DNA of 64,000 nucleotides from Desulfacinum sp. (lineage in GTDB: Bacteria; Desulfobacterota; Syntrophobacteria; Syntrophobacterales; DSM-9756): positions 1 to 64,000 of the forward strand of contig JACIYN010000027.1 of NCBI GenBank assembly GCA_014359885.1. The letters run 5' to 3'. A program made the translations under genes and the position numbers. This document shows, one piece after another, positions 9,720 to 18,299 of the stretch; position 1 is the first letter of the stretch, and each line of letters begins with the position of its first letter. Below the pieces are notes generated by a model that did not search any database, was not told where the DNA came from, and saw only the letters and a list, made by a program, of their open reading frames with translations.

Positions 9720-10373
9720 ATGGACCGTCCGGTGGAGCACTATTGGGATCTGCGATTGAAGCGGGTGCAGGAGGCGCTGAAAAAAAACAACTTCTCTGCG
9801 ACCGTCGTCCGGGACCTGGAGGATGCCAAACGCATGGTGCTGGAGCAAATCCTCCCCGCACTCCCGGTGAAATCCGTTTCCTGGGGCGGATCCATGACCT
9901 TCGTGTCTTCAGGCCTTTACGACGCCCTCAAGAACCGGCCGGATCTGGAGGTGGTGGACACCTACGAAATGGGCCTGGCCTTGGAAGAGATGCTGGAGCG
10001 CCGTCGCCGATCGCTTCTGGTGGATCTTTTTTTCGCCGGGACCAACGCCGTAACGGAAGACGGCCGCCTGGTCAACCTGGACATGTACGGCAACCGGGTG
10101 GCCGCCATCACCTTCGGACCCCGGCACGTGGTCCTGCTGGTGGGCCGGAACAAGGTGGTGGCGGACGTGGAAGGCGCCATGGCCCGCGTCAAAAACTACG
10201 CCGCTCCCGCCAACGCCATGCGGCTGGACAAGAAAACCCCGTGCTTTCATACGGGGGTCTGCGAAGATTGCTCAAGCCCCGAGCGCATTTGTAACCACTG
10301 GACCATCACGGAAAAATCCTTTCCCAAGGGCCGCATCCACGTGGTGCTCATCAACCAAGACCTGGGACTCTAG
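9720..10373 (+). CDS. LUD-domain (DUF162) protein
   Basis: The 217-residue protein matches the LUD/YkgG-LutC-like family. It has an N-terminal helix, the VSWGGSMTF glycine-rich turn near residue 60, the DLFFAGTNAVTEDG segment near residue 110, and a late cysteine group (C-x4-C-x2-C...C) characteristic of the anaerobe branch. LutC relatives take part in lactate utilisation with iron-sulfur and flavin partners, but those genes are not next to it. ATG 9720 has AGGAGG at 9709-9714. The downstream flavoprotein starts 29 bases on, so the two are probably co-transcribed. Confidence 0.8.
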   Translation: MDRPVEHYWDLRLKRVQEALKKNNFSATVVRDLEDAKRMVLEQILPALPVKSVSWGGSMTFVSSGLYDALKNRPDLEVVDTYEMGLALEEMLERRRRSLLVDLFFAGTNAVTEDGRLVNLDMYGNRVAAITFGPRHVVLLVGRNKVVADVEGAMARVKNYAAPANAMRLDKKTPCFHTGVCEDCSSPERICNHWTITEKSFPKGRIHVVLINQDLGL

Positions 10374-10402
10374 CCGAAAGCACAATGAGAGGAGCCGAAA
10401 GC

Positions 10403-11314
10403 ATGAAGACGCACTCCTTCGACGTGGCCGTCATCGGAACGGGGCCCGCCGGCCTTCAGGCCGCCATTCATGCATCGCGAAAGAAGGTGTCCGTGGCCGT
10501 GGTGGGAAAGATCCCTAAAAGCAGCGCTTTCAAGGCCCACGTGGAAAACTTTTGTTGCATCCCCCACGCCACGGGAGAAGACCTGCTGATCCAGGGCCGA
10601 CAACAGGCGGAAAGATTCGGCGCCGTCTTCTTCGATGAAGACGTGGTGTCCGTGGAACGCGAGGGCCACCGGTTCCGTCTCAGCCTGGAAGGCGGCGATG
10701 CCATGGAAGCCAAGGCCCTCATCCTCGCCATGGGCATCTCCCGAAAGAAGCTGGGCGTCCCCGGGGAAAAGGAGTTTCTCGGAAAGGGCGTGAGCTATTG
10801 CGTGGAATGCGACGCCAATTTCTTCCGGGGCGTGCCCGTGGCCGTGGTGGGGTGCGAAAGTGCCGCCGTTTCCGGGGCGCTCACCCTGCTTTTCTATGCC
10901 GACCGCGTGCACCTCATCTGCGAAAAGCTGCAGGTCTCGGAAAACCTCGCGGAAAAGCTCCGGGAAAGCGCCATCGAACTCCACGAGGGACGCCGCGTGG
11001 TGGAGATTGCAGGAAGCGATGCCGTGGAGGCGGTGGTTCTGGACGACGGCAGCCGCCTTCCCGTGCAGGGCGTCTTCATTGAGCGGGGCGCCAAGGGAGC
11101 CCTGGAAATCGCCACCGCCCTGGGGGTGGACTTGGACCCCGAATCGTTCCAGTACGTGGTCACCAACAAAAGGCAGGAAACCAACGTGCCGGGGGTCTAT
11201 GCCGCCGGAGACATCTGCGGCCCGCCGTGGCAGATCGCCAAGGCGGTGGGCGAAGGCTGCGTGGCGGGCCTGGAAGCCGCCGATTATGTGCGAAAGCTGG
11301 GTGAAGCAGCGTAG
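10403..11314 (+). CDS. Thioredoxin reductase-like FAD/NAD(P) oxidoreductase
   Basis: The 303-residue protein has an N-terminal FAD motif (VIGTGPAGLQAA, residues 10-21), a redox-active CVEC (C133-C136) at the place where thioredoxin reductase has CATC, a second dinucleotide fold (VVGCESAA) in which the usual GGGDSA is altered, and a C-terminal AAGDICGPPWQ. Size and order match low-molecular-weight thioredoxin reductases, but the altered NAD(P) motif and CVEC leave the partner open. Two in-frame ATGs exist (10385 and 10403); the latter has AGAGGAG at proper spacing. Confidence 0.8.
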   Translation: MKTHSFDVAVIGTGPAGLQAAIHASRKKVSVAVVGKIPKSSAFKAHVENFCCIPHATGEDLLIQGRQQAERFGAVFFDEDVVSVEREGHRFRLSLEGGDAMEAKALILAMGISRKKLGVPGEKEFLGKGVSYCVECDANFFRGVPVAVVGCESAAVSGALTLLFYADRVHLICEKLQVSENLAEKLRESAIELHEGRRVVEIAGSDAVEAVVLDDGSRLPVQGVFIERGAKGALEIATALGVDLDPESFQYVVTNKRQETNVPGVYAAGDICGPPWQIAKAVGEGCVAGLEAADYVRKLGEAA

Positions 11315-11323
11315 ATGGGCGGC

Positions 11324-11773
11324 TCACCCGGCCCGTCCCTCCACTTCCAGGATGTGGCGGCGAACGCGGTCCGGAAGGGGCGCCTTGGTATTGTTTCGGT
11401 AGTCGTAGGACACCACCAGGGCGTCCCCTTCGGCGGCGATCCGCTTGTGGCGGTGGCTCACGATCCGGTATTCCATGGTGAACCGATCCTCCTGCAGTGC
11501 CGGCACCCGGGCGCCCACGGAGATGGTGTCCGGATAGGTGAGCGGAAACCGGTAGCGACACTGGGTGGAAGCGAGGATGGGACCGATTCCGGTCTCCTCC
11601 ATGATCTTCATGTAGTTCATCTTGAGAAAGTAGGCGATCCGGGCCGTCTCAAAGTAGCGAAAGTAGACCACGTTGTTCACATGCTGAAACGCGTCCATCT
11701 CGCCCCACACCACGGGAAGTTCGATCACCACGGGAAAACCTTCCAGTAGTTCGTGCATGGCCGTGACCTCCAA
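11324..11773 (-). CDS. Acyl-CoA thioesterase of the 4HBT hot-dog family
   Basis: The 149-residue protein has the hot-dog thioesterase start VWGEMDAFQHVNNVVYFRYFE, with the catalytic-type aspartate in MDAFQHVNN as in 4-hydroxybenzoyl-CoA thioesterases and YbgC. Substrate is unknown. A second ATG at 11758 (MHELLEG) would shorten it by five residues. It converges with the TrxR-like gene. Confidence 0.8.
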   Translation of the reverse strand: MEVTAMHELLEGFPVVIELPVVWGEMDAFQHVNNVVYFRYFETARIAYFLKMNYMKIMEETGIGPILASTQCRYRFPLTYPDTISVGARVPALQEDRFTMEYRIVSHRHKRIAAEGDALVVSYDYRNNTKAPLPDRVRRHILEVEGRAG

Positions 11774-12058
11774 AATGTCAACAGAGCAGAGCCTTCATCG
11801 AACGATACTCTTACCGGATTCTTCCTTCACCGCCGAATTGACGGGCGGGGACAACCCCCGCCTGCACCCGACAGGTTCGCAGGGTTTCGCGGGAGAGGGC
11901 TTTCCGCCCGCCCCCAAGAACCGATGGGAAAAAAGGAACCCGCTTGGATCCTGTGTCCCCTGGGAGCTCCAGGCGGGCCCATGAGAGCACACTTGCCGGC
12001 GATGTACAAGCGGGCGGAGGCCGGCCCCCCCGATCGGACCCGAGAATCAGGAGACCCC

Positions 12059-12520
12059 GTGCGTCTGCGCCACTTCGAATCCCGCCTTCTCCTCCGGGCG
12101 AAACCCCGAGACGTCTTTCCCTTCTTCGCCGATGCGGCCAATCTGGAACGGATCACTCCGCCGGAGCTTTCCTTCCGGATCGTCACTCCGCTTCCCATCC
12201 CCATGGGCCGGGGGACGCTCATCGACTACAAGCTCCGGCTCTTCGGCATTCCCTTTCGGTGGAAGACCCGCATCCAGGAGTGGGATCCTCCGAGGCGTTT
12301 CGTGGACGAGCAGATCCGCGGCCCTTACCGGATGTGGGTCCACACCCACGAATTCCGGCCGCATCCCCAAGGGACCCTCATGATCGACCGGGTCCGCTAT
12401 GCCCTCCCCCTCTATCCGGTGGGGGAATGGGCCGCTCCGGTCATTGGTTATCTGATTTCCTGGATCTTTCGCTATCGAGCTCGTATCATCGTCGGGCTCA
12501 TGGAGGAGAAGGCTTGCTGA
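12059..12520 (+). CDS. SRPBCC-fold (START-like) protein
   Basis: The 153-residue product resembles SRPBCC cyclase/dehydrase-like proteins: a start RHFESRLLLRAKPRDVFPFF, the ITPPELSF segment, a WKTRIQEWDPPRRFVDEQ strand, and a C-terminal helix. Such folds bind hydrophobic ligands; the ligand is unknown. I chose GTG 12059, which has AGGAG at 12049-12053; the frame is open further upstream, but the preceding residues are not conserved-looking. The gap 11774-12058 contains only an imperfect GGGCGGGGA...CCCCGCC palindrome. Confidence 0.65.
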   Translation: MRLRHFESRLLLRAKPRDVFPFFADAANLERITPPELSFRIVTPLPIPMGRGTLIDYKLRLFGIPFRWKTRIQEWDPPRRFVDEQIRGPYRMWVHTHEFRPHPQGTLMIDRVRYALPLYPVGEWAAPVIGYLISWIFRYRARIIVGLMEEKAC

Positions 12521-12634
12521 GGCCGTCCCACGAGCGCCGGGCCGACGCGATTTTCCCGTAGCGAAATCCTGGAGGGTTGCGAAAGATTGGCTGCGTGGCA
12601 TGGACCATCATTGGGTCCGTTTTCGGACAGTCTT

Positions 12635-12857
12635 CTAAGAGCCTGTCCGACAATGGTTCTCCGAGTTAAGAGCCCGGGCTATGGCCCCTCTTTTCGTAGC
12701 CGCGGGGCTTCAGCCCCGCGGAAAGGGCCATGGCAACTTCATGAAGTGGCAGGAAGTACGCGATGGCCCATCCAACGTTCGGGGGTTCTTCCGCAGCCCT
12801 AAAGGGCTGCGCTACGAGAAAAAGAGGTCGTCCGCGGCGTTTTCGGACAGCCTTCTG
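12635..12857. repeat. Modular intergenic element, module B
   Basis: The left end is TAAGAGCCTGTCCGACAATGG and the right TTTTCGGACAGCCTTCT. The GCGGGGCTTCAGCCCCGC hairpin and the CGCAGCCCTAAAGGGCTGCG hairpin are intact. A right-end remnant (TTTTCGGACAGTCTTCTAA, 12620-12638) abuts it on the left, so another element probably once lay there. Confidence 0.85.
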
Positions 12858-12934
12858 GAGCTGATCGATTGGAGCCATCTTCTCGTGACGGCATCTTGTG
12901 GAATGGGGAAATCCCAATCATTGGAGGCTTGCCG

Positions 12935-13756
12935 GTGGGTTGGCTGAAGCTGCTCTTCCTCATGACCTGCGCTTATCTTCTTTACTCTGCTTTTCTTTTC
13001 GTTGTGCAACGGGCCCTCATCTTTCCCACCATGTTCGTGGGCATTCCCCAGGGCCTGGATCAACCGGCCGATCTGGAGAGGATGTGGGTCGAGACGTCCT
13101 TCGGCCGCGTGGAGGCCTGGTTGCTGCCGTCCCGAAGGCCGGGCCCCGACGGGAAGAGCCCCCTTCTTGTCTTTGCCCATGGAAACGGCGAGGTGATCGA
13201 CATCTGGCCTTCGGTGCTGGAACCTTTGGCGGACCGGGGCATGAACATCCTTTTCGTGGAATATCCGGGCTACGGCCGTTCCGCTGGAAAGCCTTCCCAG
13301 AAAAGCATTACGGAAGCCTTCACGGCCTCCTACGACCTGGTTGCCAGCCGCTCGGAGGTGGACTCCGAGAGGATCTTCCTGTGGGGCCGGTCCATCGGAG
13401 GCGGCGCCGTCTGCGCCTTGGCCGCCCAGAGGCCCTCCGCGGGCCTCATTCTCATGTCCACCTTCACCAGCCTGCGGCCCTTCGCCCGGCGATACCTAGC
13501 ACCGTCCTTTCTCATCCGCGATCCCTTCGACAACCTGGAGGTGGTCCGTCGCTATCCCCATCCCGTGCTGGTCATCCACGGGCGGAACGACACGGTCATT
13601 CCGTACCAGCACGGCGTGGAACTGGCCCGACACGCCTCCCACGCCCGGCTCGTCCCCTACGACTGCGATCACAACGACTGCCCGCCCCGGTGGGAACCGT
13701 TCTTCCGGATTCTGGAAGACTTCTGTAAGAACCGAGACCCCGCTCCATCCAGCTGA
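12935..13756 (+). CDS. Membrane-anchored alpha/beta hydrolase
   Basis: The 273-residue protein has one N-terminal membrane helix (LLFLMTCAYLLYSAFLFVV) and then an alpha/beta hydrolase fold: oxyanion segment FAHGNGEVID, nucleophile elbow GRSIGG, acid in HGRNDTVIP, and base in DCDHND. It resembles the BEM46/YfhR-type serine hydrolases; substrate unknown. GTG 12935 has GGAGG at 12923-12927 and is preferred to the upstream in-frame ATG at 12869, which sits next to a repeat element. Confidence 0.8.
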   Translation: MGWLKLLFLMTCAYLLYSAFLFVVQRALIFPTMFVGIPQGLDQPADLERMWVETSFGRVEAWLLPSRRPGPDGKSPLLVFAHGNGEVIDIWPSVLEPLADRGMNILFVEYPGYGRSAGKPSQKSITEAFTASYDLVASRSEVDSERIFLWGRSIGGGAVCALAAQRPSAGLILMSTFTSLRPFARRYLAPSFLIRDPFDNLEVVRRYPHPVLVIHGRNDTVIPYQHGVELARHASHARLVPYDCDHNDCPPRWEPFFRILEDFCKNRDPAPSS

Positions 13757-13771
13757 AAAGAGGACGCCCCC

Positions 13772-14587
13772 ATGATCTTCGCCGCCGACAACATCCACCC
13801 GCTCCATCCGGAAGTGGCCGCCGCCATGGACAGACTGGATCCGGAACCCATCCGGCTCCGCGCCCGTCGCTTGGCTGATGCGGGCGCGCAATGGATCGAT
13901 GTCAACCCGGGTTATCTCCCCCGCAGCCGCGCCGACCGCATGACCTTCCTCGTGGAAACCATCCAGGAGGCCGTCTCCCTTCCTCTCATCCTGGACAGCC
14001 CCGACCCCCGCCTGCTGGAAAAGGGCCTCCGGGCCTGCCGGAAGACCCCCGTTCTCAACGGCCTGACCCTGGAACCCCGCAAATTGGACGGAATACTCCG
14101 GTTGGCGGTGGAGCACCAAACCCCGGTGGTGGCCCTTCTGCTGGACGCAAAGTCCTTTAGCCCGCCCACGGTGGAGGAGAAAGCCGCTCTGGCGGTGGAG
14201 CTCCACGGCCGGGCCCTGGACGCCGGGCTTCCCCACGAAGGAATCCTCCTGGATCCCGTCGTGCCCAACATGGGCTGGCCCGACGCCCCGGCGCGCATCG
14301 CCCACACCATCGAGACGGTGCGGCTGCTTTCCCGGGGTCACTTGTTGGGGAAGCCGACACGGACCCTGGCAGGCCTTTCCAACCTGCGAAGCGGACTTCG
14401 AAGATCCCTGGGGCCGGAGCTGGATTGCGCGCTCTTGGGGGCCTTGGCCCAGGCGGGACTGTACGCCGTCCTGGCCGATGCCTTGAACGGGAACCTGGTC
14501 CGGGCATGGAGGTTCCTGGAAGGGCTGGAAGCGTCTTCCCCCGGCAACCTGTCAAAGAACAAGGTTTACGGCCTTTCGGAAGCGTGA
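13772..14587 (+). CDS. Pterin-binding (DHPS/MeTr-like) protein
   Basis: The 271-residue TIM-barrel protein follows the pterin-binding family layout: an early AADNIHPLHP, then AGAQWIDVNPGYLPRSR (the D..NPG motif that contacts pterin), LPLILDSPDP, a late ILLDPVVPN, and KPTRTLAGLSN. The overall pattern is closer to methyltetrahydrofolate:corrinoid methyltransferases than to FolP. It starts 15 bases after the hydrolase stop. No corrinoid protein gene is adjacent, so the reaction partner is not known. Confidence 0.7.
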   Translation: MIFAADNIHPLHPEVAAAMDRLDPEPIRLRARRLADAGAQWIDVNPGYLPRSRADRMTFLVETIQEAVSLPLILDSPDPRLLEKGLRACRKTPVLNGLTLEPRKLDGILRLAVEHQTPVVALLLDAKSFSPPTVEEKAALAVELHGRALDAGLPHEGILLDPVVPNMGWPDAPARIAHTIETVRLLSRGHLLGKPTRTLAGLSNLRSGLRRSLGPELDCALLGALAQAGLYAVLADALNGNLVRAWRFLEGLEASSPGNLSKNKVYGLSEA

Positions 14588-14633
14588 AGATTGAAGGATC
14601 CCAATGGAGCGCCGAGGCTTCAGCCCACGGCCT

Positions 14634-14661
14634 GTAGGGGCGAATAATCATTCGCCCCTAC
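14634..14661. repeat. GTAGGGGCGAAT palindrome, copy 2
   Basis: A 28-bp near-perfect palindrome with AATAATCATT at the centre; pairing extends to CCTG/CAGG outside. It lies in the 14588-15505 gap, which contains no gene. Confidence 0.9.
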
Positions 14662-14829
14662 AGGAGCTGCCTTCCCAGAAGGGCGTTTGATCCTTCGTTA
14701 TCGGGGGCTCCCCCGTGATGGAGGTGAATGTGAAGGAAAACCACGAGTGGACGTGAAGGGGAGCAACCGAGGCGCCCACCTTGTGGGAGCGGCCTTGCCC
14801 GCGCTTCGGATCGCCGGCGAGCCGGCTCC

Positions 14830-15051
14830 TAGGAGCCTGTCCGAGAACGCCACGGATGGCCTCTTTTCTCGTAGCGCAGCCCTTTAGGGCTGCGGAAGAA
14901 CCGCCGAACGTTGGATAGGCCATCGCATATTTCCTGTTACTTCATGAAGTTGCGATGGCCCTTCCCGCGGGGCTAAAGCCCCGCGGCTACGAAAAGAGGG
15001 GCCATAGCTCGGGCTCTTAACTCGGAGAGCCATTGTCGGACAGGCTCCTAG
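14830..15051. repeat. Modular intergenic element, module B
   Basis: It is bounded by CTAGGAGCCTGTCCGAGAAC (14829 on) and ...CGGACAGGCTCCTAG (to 15051). It carries the CGCAGCCCTTTAGGGCTGCGG and GCGGGGCTAAAGCCCCGC hairpins. The orientation is opposite to the copy at 12635. Confidence 0.88.
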
Positions 15052-15218
15052 GAGCTTGTCCGATAACGGCGGGTTCGCGTGATTCAACACTCGTTCGTCA
15101 TCCCCGCGAAGCTTGTCCCCGGCTTGAACGGGGAGCGGGGATCCAGGATTTTCGGCAACTTATGGACTCCCGCTTGCGCGGGAGTGACGGTTGAGGAAGT
15201 TCTCAGACGGCCTCCTAG
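15048..15218. repeat. Modular intergenic element, module A
   Basis: It shares the CTAG at 15048-15051 with the preceding element and ends at CCTCCTAG (15218). It is 171 bp, the same length as the two copies at 36429 and 36596. After it, 15239-15283 resembles the 3' part of the dispersed 200-bp repeat seen at 37968 and 49492. Confidence 0.88.
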
Positions 15219-15505
15219 GGGATGAAATCGGGAGACGAAATCGTACATCCATGCGGGGTGCCCAAGGAAGCCATGACCGTTGGGACGATGAATGTGGAGC
15301 GGGAGGTGCCGGGGGCGCGTTCCGGAAGCGGCTCACAGGTGGATAAAAGTTATGCAGGACATGTCCGGTTTTTCACGTCCCGCCCGGGGTAAGGCCTCTC
15401 GGCTACGGCGTTTGCCGGGAATCGGCAGGCTTTTTGCCTCCCAGAACGAGAAACTTTGCACCGGCAGTGTTTGGCATCAAGCCGTCCGAGACAGGGAGGA
15501 GAACG

Positions 15506-16084
15506 ATGGAGGGGAGGAACCGTTTTGGGAAATGCGTGTTTCTATTGGCGTGCCTGGCTTCGGCGCTCTTTGTTTGGAGTGCCAGGGCCGATCACGATCA
15601 CTCCCTAAAACACGGCTTTCCGGGGTGGGGGATCGAATCGAAAGGGCGGCTTCGACAGGACGACCACGGAAACGAAGCGACCGGAGAAACGGCGGCCTGG
15701 CTTTTTGCCGTGGCCAACGTCCCCGCCGTCGTGGGGTTCGCCGCCAGGGGCATGCTGAAGCGCACCCGATCCAATCCTTCGCGCAAGAAATGGGCGGACC
15801 TCTATACCTTCAACAAGAAGCGCCTCATGCCCATTCACTACGTGGGGAATCTTTCGGCGCTGGGGATCGCCCTGTGGCATTTTGTGCTTTCACGGTGTCG
15901 GTCCACCAGCCTTCCCGAATGGACCCTCGCTCTGCTCGTGGGATTCGCCCTGCTCGGCGTCCTGATGAAGCTCCGGCTGGGTTCCCAGTCTCTCATCAAA
16001 ACGGCGCGGACCCTGCACACGAACCCGGTGGTGGTTGCGGCCCTCTTCCTGCTCCTTTGGGTGGGCCATCAGATGGTGGATTGA
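15506..16084 (+). CDS. Four-helix membrane protein with conserved-looking helix histidines
   Basis: The 192-residue protein has a cleavable-type signal sequence (about 1-29), a histidine- and aspartate-rich exported segment (DHDHSLKHGFPGWG), and four membrane helices. Histidines fall at helix positions in MPIHYVGN, LWHFVLS, TLHTNPVV and VGHQMVD, which could bind two b-type hemes as in small cytochromes b561. That is inference; I do not recognise the family. AGGGAGGA precedes ATG 15506. The NfeD-like gene follows after 36 bases. Confidence 0.6.
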   Translation: MEGRNRFGKCVFLLACLASALFVWSARADHDHSLKHGFPGWGIESKGRLRQDDHGNEATGETAAWLFAVANVPAVVGFAARGMLKRTRSNPSRKKWADLYTFNKKRLMPIHYVGNLSALGIALWHFVLSRCRSTSLPEWTLALLVGFALLGVLMKLRLGSQSLIKTARTLHTNPVVVAALFLLLWVGHQMVD

Positions 16085-16120
16085 TGGTGCTCCTGTTGCC
16101 TTCAAGGGACTGGAATCGCC

Positions 16121-16471
16121 GTGGATTGGAAGCAAATACTCCTCTGGGTGGTGGGGGGAATCGTCGTGGTGGAGCTCTGCGAGCATCTTTTCCTCCCCCT
16201 CTATTGGCACTGGAAGATGCGATCTCGGCGTTCCGCAGCGGGGTTGGAGTCCTACGTGGGAAAGGAGGCCCGCGTTTTGGCGTGGGAGGGCAACCGCGGA
16301 ACCGTCCTGGTGGACGGGGAAATCTGGAAGGCGGAAAGCGCTGAGGCCTGTCGTCCCAACGACAAGGTCCGCATCACGGCGACGCGCGCCCTCACCCTTA
16401 CCGTCTCTCCGATCCGGAAGGGAAGCGCACCGAACGGCTCGGCCGCCGACCTTCCACGCCTGCCGCGGTGA
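16121..16471 (+). CDS. NfeD-like OB-fold membrane protein
   Basis: The 116-residue protein has one N-terminal membrane helix and a C-terminal OB-like domain with YVGKEARVLAWEGNRGTVLVDGEIWKA, typical of short NfeD-family proteins that accompany membrane proteases or stomatin-like proteins. No stomatin gene is adjacent. The start is GTG 16121, with AAGGGA about 12 bases upstream. Confidence 0.65.
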   Translation: MDWKQILLWVVGGIVVVELCEHLFLPLYWHWKMRSRRSAAGLESYVGKEARVLAWEGNRGTVLVDGEIWKAESAEACRPNDKVRITATRALTLTVSPIRKGSAPNGSAADLPRLPR

Positions 16472-16546
16472 AAGTCTCCGTCGCCCACGCGGCATGCACC
16501 GTCGGGCATCGCCCGCTCTCCCGGTTTTCCAAAACCTCCAGGCGGT

Positions 16547-17578
16547 TCAGCTCCCCTTTCCGAAGGGGCAGTGGGGATAGGTGCACTGGGCACAGTCCCG
16601 GCAGAGGCCGCCGTGGCCCAGCAGGGCCAGTTCCTTCCGTCCCACCCGCTCCCCGGCCAGAATGCGGGGAAGCACCAGGTCCAGCACGGTCACCCGATGG
16701 TGCAGGGCGCAGGCGGGAACCCCCAGCACCGGAACGTCCCCGATGCGCGCGGACAGGAACATGGCGCCGGGGAGGACCGCCGAGCCGTAGCAAAAGTCCA
16801 CGGCGCCCGCAGCCAGGATGCCCGCCCGGGTCACATCGTCGGGATCCACGCTCATTCCCCCCGTGAGCAGCACCAGATCGCATCCCTTCTCCAGGGCCTT
16901 GGCCACGGCCCGGGCGATCCGCCGGGCATCGTCCGGTACGTACTCCACGGAAAGGAGTTCGCTTCCCAGTTGGGTCAGCTTGTCTTCGATGATGGGAGCG
17001 AACCGATCTTGGATGAGACCGTGATAGACCTCGTTTCCCGTGACCACCAGGCCGCCTCGGGCCGCCCGCACCGGAAGCACCTCCACCACGGGCCCCTGGG
17101 ACCGCGCCACGGCGGCGGCGCGCTCGACGGCCGCCCGCTTCATCACCAGCGGGATCGCCCGGGTGGCCGCCACCCGATCGCCTTCCTTCACCAGCGTGTG
17201 GTTGTGGAGCGTGGCGCACATGACCTCGTCCATCATGCTGAAGGCGGCCAGTGTGTCCACTCTCACGCGAAGGAGCCCATCGGCGGCGGCCACAAGATTG
17301 ATCTTTCCCTCCCGGGGAGCGTTTTCCCAACGGATGTTTCGACCTGCCAGGGCCCCGGCCAGGATCGCGGCGGCCTCGTCCTCGTGGATCTCGTCCTCTT
17401 CCAGTTCGATCACGTACAGGCGGTTCTTCCCCAGCTTCTGCAGTCGGCACACATCCTCGTCGCACACGGTGTGTCCCTTCCGAAAGGCCGGTCCCTTGAA
17501 CTCGCCCGGCCGGATCTCGGTCACGTCGTGGGCCAGTTGGGTTCCCACCGCCTCCTCCACCGGAATCACCTTGATCAT
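16547..17578 (-). CDS. MoeA-like molybdopterin-binding protein with C-terminal cysteine cluster
   Basis: The 343-residue protein has an N-terminal region resembling the MoeA/SAF type (VEEAVGTQLAHDVTEIRPGEF), and a MoCF domain (about 170-320) with VVTGNEVYHG and the TGGMSVDPDD loop that binds molybdopterin. It ends with four cysteines, CRDCAQCTYPHC, which could hold a metal or Fe-S centre. It is the last gene of the molybdoenzyme operon, beginning 23 bases after the FmdE-like stop, and probably inserts or matures the cofactor for that enzyme. ATG 17578 has GGGAGAG upstream; the frame is open far beyond it, but that part is a shadow of the next gene. Confidence 0.8.
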   Translation of the reverse strand: MIKVIPVEEAVGTQLAHDVTEIRPGEFKGPAFRKGHTVCDEDVCRLQKLGKNRLYVIELEEDEIHEDEAAAILAGALAGRNIRWENAPREGKINLVAAADGLLRVRVDTLAAFSMMDEVMCATLHNHTLVKEGDRVAATRAIPLVMKRAAVERAAAVARSQGPVVEVLPVRAARGGLVVTGNEVYHGLIQDRFAPIIEDKLTQLGSELLSVEYVPDDARRIARAVAKALEKGCDLVLLTGGMSVDPDDVTRAGILAAGAVDFCYGSAVLPGAMFLSARIGDVPVLGVPACALHHRVTVLDLVLPRILAGERVGRKELALLGHGGLCRDCAQCTYPHCPFGKGS

Positions 17579-17601
17579 CTCAGCTCTCCCCTTTTCCGCC
17601 G

Positions 17602-18261
17602 TCACACGATCCCGACCTTGGTAAGCTCCGGGGCGTTTTCCACCCCCTCTCCCGGCTCGGATGCCGGGTCGGGCACTTCGCGAATCTTTCGAAAATAGCT
17701 CCTTCCGGCGCAGTGGGCGCAAAGCGGCCCGTCCGGGCCCTCCACCTCGCGGCCGTCCCGGACCACCTGGCCGCAGCGCGTGCAGGCCACCTTCCTTCGG
17801 GTGGGACCGGGAAGATCCACGTCCCGAAGATCCACCCGGACCTCTTCCACCCGAAAGAGCACCGTGTCGGGCATCCGTTTGTAGGCCTCCAGCTGCTGTG
17901 GAGCCTTTCCCGGGATTTCCGGCGCATAGACACACGCCAGATCCCTGGCCTCTTCCGTGGAAAGCACCCGAAAGGCCCGGCCCGTTTCCAGGTTCACGAA
18001 GGTGGCCGCCATGATCCCGAAGTCCAGGAACTTGAGACTTCGCCGACCCAGCTTCACCCCGGTGACGTGGGCCACGGCATCGGCGGCGCACCGGTCCATC
18101 TCCACATAGACCAGGAGCTTCTTGATCTGGTCCCGGCTCGTGGGATCCGTCAGGCCGATGAGCCGGCAGCCCAGGATGGCCATGCGCACGCCGATCACCT
18201 GCCCGGAACACAGATGGCCGTGGGCCTGGGCGGAGGATCGCAGCAGCTCAGCAAAGTCCAT
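17602..18261 (-). CDS. FmdE-family protein with zinc ribbon
   Basis: The 219-residue protein matches FmdE-family proteins: SSAQAHGHLCSGQVIGVRMAI holds the HxHxC...-like metal site near residues 15-20, with VEMDRCAADAV and KFLDFG later. The C-terminus has a zinc ribbon (CTRC and CAHC). FmdE proteins are encoded with molybdenum enzymes and are thought to help cofactor handling; the exact role is not established. The start at 18261 (MDFAELL) has AGGAG upstream. Its place between TorD and the MoeA-like gene supports a maturation role. Confidence 0.8.
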   Translation of the reverse strand: MDFAELLRSSAQAHGHLCSGQVIGVRMAILGCRLIGLTDPTSRDQIKKLLVYVEMDRCAADAVAHVTGVKLGRRSLKFLDFGIMAATFVNLETGRAFRVLSTEEARDLACVYAPEIPGKAPQQLEAYKRMPDTVLFRVEEVRVDLRDVDLPGPTRRKVACTRCGQVVRDGREVEGPDGPLCAHCAGRSYFRKIREVPDPASEPGEGVENAPELTKVGIV

Positions 18262-18299
18262 GGGATTTCTCCTGGGGCGGCTTGGGGAACGGTTGAACG

